Shown here: one piece after another, positions 44,711 through 64,000 of the stretch | How positions within the stretch are numbered: position 1 is the stretch's first letter | Layout of the letters: every line of letters starts with the position of its first letter | DNA from: Syngnathus acus | Taxonomy: Eukaryota; Chordata; Actinopteri; Syngnathiformes; Syngnathidae | Assembly: GCF_901709675.1 (NCBI RefSeq) | Contig: NC_051104.1 | Coordinates: 8,432,259 to 8,496,258 of the forward strand | Reading direction: 5' to 3' | DNA: 64,000 nt | The notes under the pieces: model-generated | Databases searched by the model: none | What the model was told of the DNA's origin: nothing | The model's input: the letters and a program-made list of their open reading frames with translations, nothing else | Made by a program: the position numbers and the translations under genes

Positions 44711-45498
44711 GTACGCGCAGGTACACTATGGCTTGGGAAAATGAAAACCTCTACGTACAAATTTCATTCGTTCCGGGACCTACTTCATATGTTGAAATAG
44801 TAATATGTTGGATGAAATATTCCCATAAGAATATGCTGTAATTTGTCCCACAAAACAACGATAACTCCTTAATAAATACTGCAGATAATTGCACATAGCA
44901 ATAAAACAAAAGCATTACATTGGAGAGATGAGATCCATTGCAAAGAAATAAGTTCGAATGACATGATTGCAGTATTTTACAAGTGAAGTGTTAAGTGCGA
45001 AAATCTCTTATTTGTGTAAGATGTGACTTTGCCAAATAATGTGTTCTACACAGGCTTTCTTGAAATCTGTTCTTCCAGTGTAACGTTTCTATTGCAAAGT
45101 TGGCAATGACCGAACCAAACAAATGTTATGTTTCTACCGGTCTAGAGAAGCTCTTTAGCCCAAGTATGTTTAATGCTAAAATATGACTGCTTTACCAAAA
45201 AAAGTCCAATTTCACAGCAATGTCAAATTCTAGTCACTCACTTACATTCCTGAAAAAGCAGCAGTTGTAGTGACTTGTGTTTTTATATGTATGTGTTGTC
45301 ATATAGTGTTCGCTTCGTTGCCATTCAATATTGCACATGTATTCTTGCTAATAAATACTTTATTGAGATGTTAATGTTAGGCAAGCATTGCAAGCTTAGT
45401 TCATGCATTCAGCTTTTTGTGTTTTTATTGATGGTCAGTCGTGGGCTGTCATCCAATGTATGCCATGATCATTTCTTTCAATTTGCCCGCCGTGCAGC
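44711..45498. other. Convergent nphp3-uba5 intergenic region
   Basis: AT-rich non-coding stretch of about 790 bp between two stop codons facing each other. It contains several AATAAA motifs on the plus strand (44871, 44900, 45350) that could end nphp3 transcripts, so the two 3' UTRs may overlap. No further gene is seen. Confidence 0.7.
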
Positions 45499-47725
<2,227 letters not shown>

Positions 47726-47982
47726 GAGGTCACGCTAAAACTAACAATGGGGAAAAAAGAAAAGTGTAAAAACGTAAAGCCCAGACAGCAACAACTGACA
47801 CGGGAAAAAAAGTACACGTCTTCACAAGTCCAATACGCTGTCAGGATGTGCGTTACAGCAAATACAGTTCGTGTGGAAATGTGGGTGTGTAGGACGTTTC
47901 AGACAACTTGCCACAACATATCAAGGATATTTGTTTTTTTACTCTTTTGCGTTCAAATATTACTGTGCGCACCGCCAATCCT

Positions 47983-48019
<37 letters not shown>

Positions 48020-48129
48020 TGTGGTTGTGTTTTGATTCAATGTGCGTCGCCATAAACGACCCGACCTAGCCATCGAGCTAGGTGGCGAGCGAGCAACAGC
48101 TGGAAAATAATTAGTCAACTCTATTCAGC
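47726..48129. promoter_or_regulatory. Shared bidirectional uba5 / acad11 promoter region
   Basis: The two start codons face away from each other with 404 bp between them, which must hold both 5' UTRs and core promoters. The human UBA5 and ACAD11 genes are also head-to-head. I see no TATA box at a clear position. A short ATTG array (about 47982-48018) lies in the middle, and its ATTGATTG units resemble reversed CCAAT-like or homeobox sites only loosely. Confidence 0.65.
47982..48018 (+). repeat. (ATTG)n microsatellite
   Basis: About eight to nine copies of the tetramer inside the uba5-acad11 promoter interval; length changes would alter promoter spacing. Confidence 0.92.
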
Positions 48130-58856
<10,727 letters not shown>

Positions 58857-58965
58857 CGTCTTCATAACGTGACTTCCAACCGCAAGCACAGGAGGTCTCT
58901 CACATTTGGATTCCGCTATGGTGACTTAAGACTGTAAGACAGGAAATAGAACATAGGGTGCATTT

Positions 58966-58971
58966 ATTAAA
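58966..58971 (+). terminator. acad11: Probable poly(A) signal of acad11
   Basis: ATTAAA, the commonest variant of the vertebrate poly(A) signal, about 110 bp after the stop codon. No AATAAA is closer. Confidence 0.45.
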
Positions 58972-59290
58972 TAATAACACACGGCTTTGGTAATTCCAGC
59001 GACACACACAAAATGCGGCCTGCTACAATGTGCAGCCAATTTCCTGTGACCTCTCAAGATAAACAGTGACCCATGCGTATGTTTAGGAGACAAGGGAATT
59101 TAGCTACGCAGTTACTAAATGATCATAGTGCCAAGTAGCAAACAATCATTCTGATGTATTGGTACAATATGACATGTCGTGTGTGTTATGATTCATAATT
59201 TTATTTTGTGCTGTTTGCCAAGTGTCAAGACCTGCCCTTGGGCTGTACTTTGTCAATTTTCTCTCACTTCTGCATAAAGTTTGTGACTAA

Positions 59291-59810
59291 GTCTACTAAA
59301 CAAAACAGCGGTTGTTAAATGACGTCTGCCACATCGTGGTCACGTGACGCGGACGTGACGTCGATGGGCGGAACTTCCGCCGTAATTCAAATCCGTGGGC
59401 ATAGTTAACTTGTTTAATAGGGAGTGGGCAGAAGAATTATTTAATTTATTTAAATCTATTTTGAGTGCACGCCATTATGTCAACGCATAACAACTGTAAG
59501 TCTACTAAACAAAACAGCGGTTGTAATATGACGTCTGCCACATCGTGGTCACGTGACGCGGACGTGACGTCGATGGGCGGAATTCCGCTGAAATTCAAAT
59601 CCGTGGGCAGAGTTAACTTTTTTAAAAGGGAGTGGGCAGAAGAATTATTTAATTTATTTAAATCTATTTTGAGTGCGCGCCATTACGTCAACGTATAACA
59701 ACTGTAAGTCTACTAAACAAAACAGCGGTTGTTATATGACGTCTGCCACATCGTGGTCACATGACGTGGACGTGACGTCGATGGGCGGAACCTCCGCCAA
59801 AATTCAAATC
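59291..59810 (+). repeat. Tandem array of 208-bp modules, about 2.5 copies
   Basis: Copies begin at 59291, 59500 and 59708 with GTCTACTAAACAAAACAGCGG. Each contains TCACGTGAC/TCACATGAC, GGACGTGACGTCGATGGGCGG and a GGCGGAA...TTCCGCC-like inverted pair, then an AT-rich half ending near a CGCCATTA(T/C)GTCAACG box. The third copy switches into the 410-bp array. CRE-like (TGACGTC), E-box (CACGTG) and GC-box motifs recur in each unit, giving promoter-like content. Confidence 0.85.
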
Positions 59811-60790
59811 CGTATGCGTGGCTCGCAACAGGAAGTAGGAAACCTGCGATGGCGGCGAACGAGACACAGCGGATAGTAACACGACGACTAACATGAGAAA
59901 GATTTTTATTTTCTGCTTGCAACTGCACCGTCTAGAGCGTACACGGTAAATACAACTCATTGTTTTTAAAAAGAAGTACTTTGTGTGGCCCTGAAAAGCG
60001 AGTGAGTGTGGCGTTTGGGGGGGGGGGGACGTCGAACTCGACGTCTGCTCCCAGCCACAGACGCCGAATTTCGACGATTCTCCCTGGTCAACGGTTGTAA
60101 ATGATCGCGTTGATTAAAAAAGAAAACTTTATTTAACTCTAATTTACCATTTTAGATAATATTACTTCGCAGTCATGTGACGCGGACATAACGTCAATAG
60201 GCGGAGTTTCCGCCAAAATTCAAATCTGTGGGCGTGGCTCGCAACAGAAAGTAGGAAACCTGCGATGGCGGCGAACGACACAGCGGATAGTAACACGACG
60301 ACTAACATGAGAAAGATTTTTATTTTCTGCTTGCAACTGGACCGTCTAGAGCGTACACGGTAAATACAACTCATTGTTTTTAAAAAGAAGTACTTTTGTA
60401 GCCCTGAAAAGCGAGTGAGTGTGGCGTTTGGGGGGGGGGGGGGGGGGGGGGGACGTCGAACTCGGCGTCTGCTTCCAGCCACAAACGCCGAATTTCGACG
60501 ATTCTTGGTCAACGTTTGTAAATTATTGCGTTGATTAAAAAAGAAAACCTTATTTAACTCTACTTTTAGCTTTACCGTTTCAGATAAGCGGGTATTACGT
60601 CGCAGTCATGTGCCGCGGCAATGACGTCATTAGGCGGAAATCCCGCCAAGATTCAAATCTGTGGGCGCGGATTGCCGTGAGCGCGACAGCGGATACAAAC
60701 ACGACGATTTTCAACAGAAATATCTTTATTTTCTGCTTGCAACTGGACCGTCTAGAGCGTACACGGTAAATACAACTCATTGTGTTTAGA
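59745..60790 (+). repeat. Tandem array of about 410-bp modules, 3 copies
   Basis: Three copies share the block TGGACCGTCTAGAGCGTACA (first copy TGCACC...) at about 59925, 60339 and 60745. Each starts with the CRE/GGCGGA segment shared with the 208-bp modules. The first two then carry an ETS-like GGAAGTAG or GAAAGTAG and GCGATGGCGGC (YY1-like, with an ATG), and a donor-like ACACGGTAAAT. Copies 1 and 2 also contain a poly(G) run before GACGTCGAA. Copy 3 is shortened and lacks the ATGGCGGC segment. This resembles a promoter plus first exon repeated in tandem. Confidence 0.8.
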
Positions 60791-60881
60791 GATTTAAGTT
60801 TGTGTAGTTTGACTAAAGTTGTCGATGTAGCTAGCGTTCACTGTGTAATAGCAATGTGTAGCTGAGTAGCTAACCCTAGCT

Positions 60882-62812
60882 CAGGGGTGGCCAACCAGTC
60901 AGAGACTAAGAGCCACATTTTTTTTTACTGTGTACCGTTGTGCTTGATTTGGTTCCCCCGTGAGATTTTGTTCCCCCTGCCGCGGGAGCGCGCACGCCTT
61001 ATTTGGAAAGCGAAAAACCGATGTCGTACGGCGTCAGCACTACGTTGTTTTCAATAAAAACATGAAGAACTCACGTTTGCGTCAGTCAATTTTAATTTTC
61101 ATAAAGGATTATTCTTATTTGATGTCTTTAAATTCATCCGCGTTGTGCCATTGAAGCGGGGTGCATTCAAAGACCAGTCGTACAGACGGAACACTCATTC
61201 ACTTCACCAAAAAGCAACAATATAATTAAGTGATCTCTTTGCATAAACCTCGATGCAAAGAAACTCCTCTTTTTGGGTACAGGCTACAAGGAGTATATAT
61301 TACAAATACTTAATTGTGATCATCATTCATCCATCCATCCATTTTATTCCTCAGGTATTTTCAAAGCAAATTAATATTGTTGCATTTATTAATTTGCTTT
61401 AAAATGACAGCGCAATATAATTAAAAGCTGACACTATAGCAATGTCAAACGTGTTCATTTAAGAAAAAGCCACACACGTTTTGTGATCAAATCTTTCAGA
61501 ACGAGAATGATTTGAGTGAATTGATTTGAATGAATAATTGAGAAGAGATTTCAGTTCTGAAGGCTCCTTTTGTCCCAAGCAAAGTGACAGATGGTGGGGA
61601 GGGGGGATAAAAATTGTAACAGGAATTCTATAAAAATGTCAAGCCGTGAGGATATGTTCCCCCCCCCCCCCCCCCCCTTATTTTGAGAACGGTGAGTGCT
61701 GGACTCCAGATGTTTTTTTTCTGTCTTCCTGGGGGTCTGTTCAGGTTGTGTGAAAAATCTGAACAGGTTCCCTCATTCCTAGGCCAAATTACAGGGGGGG
61801 GGGATACATCCTCACAGCTGCCCGGTGAGGATATGTCTCTCCCCCCCCCCTTTATTTTGAGAACGGTGAGTGCTGGACTCCAGTGTTTTTTCACTCACAG
61901 TCACTCACCGTTCTCAAAATAAGGGGGGGGGGGGGAACATATCCTCACCGGGCAGCTGTGAGGATTTGTTCCAGCCCTGTAATTTGGCCTAGGAATGAGG
62001 GAACCTGTTCAAAAATTTCACACAACCTGAACAGACCCCCAGGAAGACAGAAAAAAAAAAAACAGCTGCAGTCCAGCACTCACCGGTCTCAAAATAAAGG
62101 GGGGGGGGGGGGGGGACATATCCTCACGGCTTGACATTTTTATAGAGTTCCTTACAATTTTTATCCCCCCTCCCCACCATCTGTCACTTTGCTTGGGACA
62201 AAAGGAGCCTTCAGAACTGAAATCTCTTCTCAATTATTCATTCAAATCATTCTCGTTCTGAAAGATTTGATCACAAAACGTGTGTGGCTTTTTCTTAAAT
62301 GAACACGTTTGACATTGCTACAGTGTCAGCTTTTAATTATATTGCGCTGTCATTTTAAAGCAAATTAATAAATGCAACAATATTAATTTGCTTTGAAAAT
62401 ACCTGAGGAATAAAATGGATGGATGGATGAATGATGATCACAATTAAGTATTTGTAATATATACTCCTTGTAGCCTGTACCAAAAAAGAGGAGTTTCTTT
62501 GCATCGAGGTTTATGCAAAGAGATCACTTAATTATATTGTTGCTTTTTGGTGAAGGGAATGAGTGTTCCGACTGTACGACTGGTCTTTGAATGCACCCCG
62601 CTTCAATGGCACAACGCGGATGAATTTAAAGACATCAAATGAGAATAATCCTTTATGAAAATTAAAATTGACTGACGCAAACGTCATGTTTTTATTGAAA
62701 ACAACGTAGTGCTGACGCCGTACGACATCGGTTTTTCGCTTTCCAAATAAGGCGTGCGCGCTCCCGCGGCAGGGGGAACAAAATCTCACGGGGGGACCAA
62801 ATCAAGCACAAC
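60882..62812. mobile_element. Foldback-like element: hAT-type terminus and 1.9-kb inverted repeat
   Basis: CAGGGGTGGCCAACC at 60882 followed by AGAGCCACA matches the end of many hAT elements. From about 60937 to 61874 the sequence is the near-perfect reverse complement of about 61900 to 62812, with a spacer of about 30 bp. Arms differ by small indels, for example an 8-base insertion in the left arm near 61070, and by length of poly(C)/poly(G) runs. No matching right terminus is visible before 64000. No long coding frame exists in the arms. It is probably a non-autonomous foldback element or an inverted duplication of one. Confidence 0.75.
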
Positions 62813-63198
62813 ACCGTAAAGACAATTTCTTAAATCACAAATTCTTCAATTCAAAGATTTGGTAGATTATCAGACTGCTCAAATGATGTCTAACAGTAAT
62901 TGATTTAACACATAACCATAAGTAAATTGAGTGTGGGCACTCTTAAATTAACATATGTGATTATACTGCCTAATCTGTTACCGAGTATGTTGTTGCCAAG
63001 TAATATAAGAAAAGATCCTAAATAGTAATCCAGAATAGTTTTGAAAAGGCCATTGGAATTATAAACAAATCTGATTACCTTGAACATAATAACAAGCTAT
63101 TTCTTAAATCACAAATTCTTCAATTCAAAGATTTGGTAGATTATCAGACTGCTCAAATGATGCTCAAAGTGAAGCAAAACTGTTTACCTAAAAAATAT
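62813..63198. other. Segment with a 65-bp direct repeat
   Basis: The block ATTTCTTAAATCACAAATTC continuing to CTCAAATGATG occurs at about 62825-62888 and again at about 63100-63163, with about 210 bp of unique AT-rich DNA between. It directly borders the right arm of the palindrome. Origin unknown; a deletion-prone duplication or paired remnants of another element are possible. Confidence 0.75.
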
Positions 63199-64000
63199 AG
63201 AATAGAATAGATCTTTATTTGTCATTGTCACATGTACACCGAAATTTAAAAAGTGCCAACCGATCCGCGCATGCGATAAAAAATAAATAGAATAAAAAGA
63301 TAAAAAAAACAAGCTAAAAACCCACAGAAGAACATACAGACATAATCATTTACGTTTAGCTGCATTCAATGTGACTACCGCTGTAGGGTAAAAACTGTTG
63401 GCGAATCTGCTAGTCAACCTAATTAATCTGTAGCGTCTGCCTGATGGCAACAGTTCGAAAAGGGAGTGGCCGGGGTGGGAAGTGTCCTTCAGAATGTTCT
63501 GTGTTTTTTTTTTGAGACAGCGGGTTCTGTGTAGGTCTTCCAGTGTGGGGAGAGGGCAGCCAATGATCTTCTGTGCTGTGTTGATGACCTCTTGGAGCTT
63601 TTTCCTCTGAGCAGCAGTGCAGCTGGAGTACCAAACACGTATACAGTACGTTAAAGTGCTTTCTATGGAGCAGCGATAGAAGGACACCAGCAGTCTCTGT
63701 GTAATGCTGTGCCTCCTCAGCACCCTTAAAAAGTAGAGTCTCTGCTAGGCCTTTTTAAGCAGCTCAGAGGTGTTCACGCCCCAGGTGAAGTCCTCCTCGA
63801 TGTGGACTCCCAGGTAGCGGAAGGAGGACACCCTCTTCACACAGACCCCGTCGATGATAAGTGGTGGAATGTCCGTTTTATTTTTCCTCCTAAAATCAAT
63901 GACCAGTTCTTGGGTTTTAGCCGTGTTTAGGAGCAGATTGTTCTCTCCGCACCACTCCGATAGCTGGACCGCTTCGTCCCTGTAGGCAGACTCATCCCCT
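63199..64000 (-). mobile_element. LINE (L2/Rex-like) 3' part, degenerate
   Basis: The minus strand encodes the C-terminal part of a non-LTR reverse transcriptase ORF. Seen are WCGENNLLLNTAKTQELVIDF, the RYLGVHI segment, and a terminal FELLPSGRRYRLI and NSFYPTA region, followed by a 3' tail with AATAAAGATC and short ATTCT repeats at 63200. A TAG at 63745-63747 interrupts the frame where family members usually have Gln (CAG). The element continues beyond the window, so 5' completeness cannot be judged. Confidence 0.85.

Overview
The window looks like nuclear DNA of a ray-finned (teleost) fish. The genes are vertebrate, exons are small, introns are mostly short with GT-AG borders, simple-sequence repeats are extremely dense (about 250 bp of CCTG, about 300 and 720 bp of GT, long TTCC, TGGC and TGCC runs), and there are fish-type hAT and LINE fragments. 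The species cannot be fixed from the sequence. Gene identities rest on translating the exons by eye and comparing them with remembered human family members; no database search was run.

Layout. 1-2400: no recognisable gene. 2400-35528 (+): a kiaa1217 / sickle tail (SKT) orthologue with two alternative, phase-compatible first coding exons (3109-3382 and 13843-13885), a very repeat-rich first intron, a probable 84-nt cassette exon, and a 3' UTR to a poly(A) signal at 36824. 37595-44710 (+): nphp3, 27 coding exons, with a 904-bp hAT transposon flanked by a perfect 8-bp target duplication in intron 22. 45499-47725 (-): uba5, 11 exons, convergent with nphp3. 48130-58856 (+): acad11, 20 exons, head-to-head with uba5 across about 400 bp. 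54151-55278 (-): ackr4, an intronless chemokine-scavenger receptor nested in acad11 intron 13, next to a 721-bp GT microsatellite. 59290-60790: tandem arrays of promoter-like modules. 60882-62812: a hAT-like terminus followed by an inverted repeat with arms of about 0.9 kb. 63199-64000 (-): the 3' part of a degenerate L2/Rex-like LINE running out of the window.

The nphp3-uba5-acad11-ackr4 block keeps the order, relative orientation and nesting known from human 3q22. The genes are not one pathway: NPHP3 works in the ciliary inversin compartment, UBA5 activates UFM1, ACAD11 oxidises 4-hydroxy acyl-CoAs, ACKR4 scavenges CCL19/21/25-type chemokines, and SKT is a cytoskeletal and vertebral-disc scaffold. 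Shared regulation (bidirectional promoter, nested gene) is the more likely link. All coding exons of the four multi-exon genes join in frame without frameshift or internal stop, so each looks functional. The least explained DNA is the array and palindrome at 59.3-62.8 kb.
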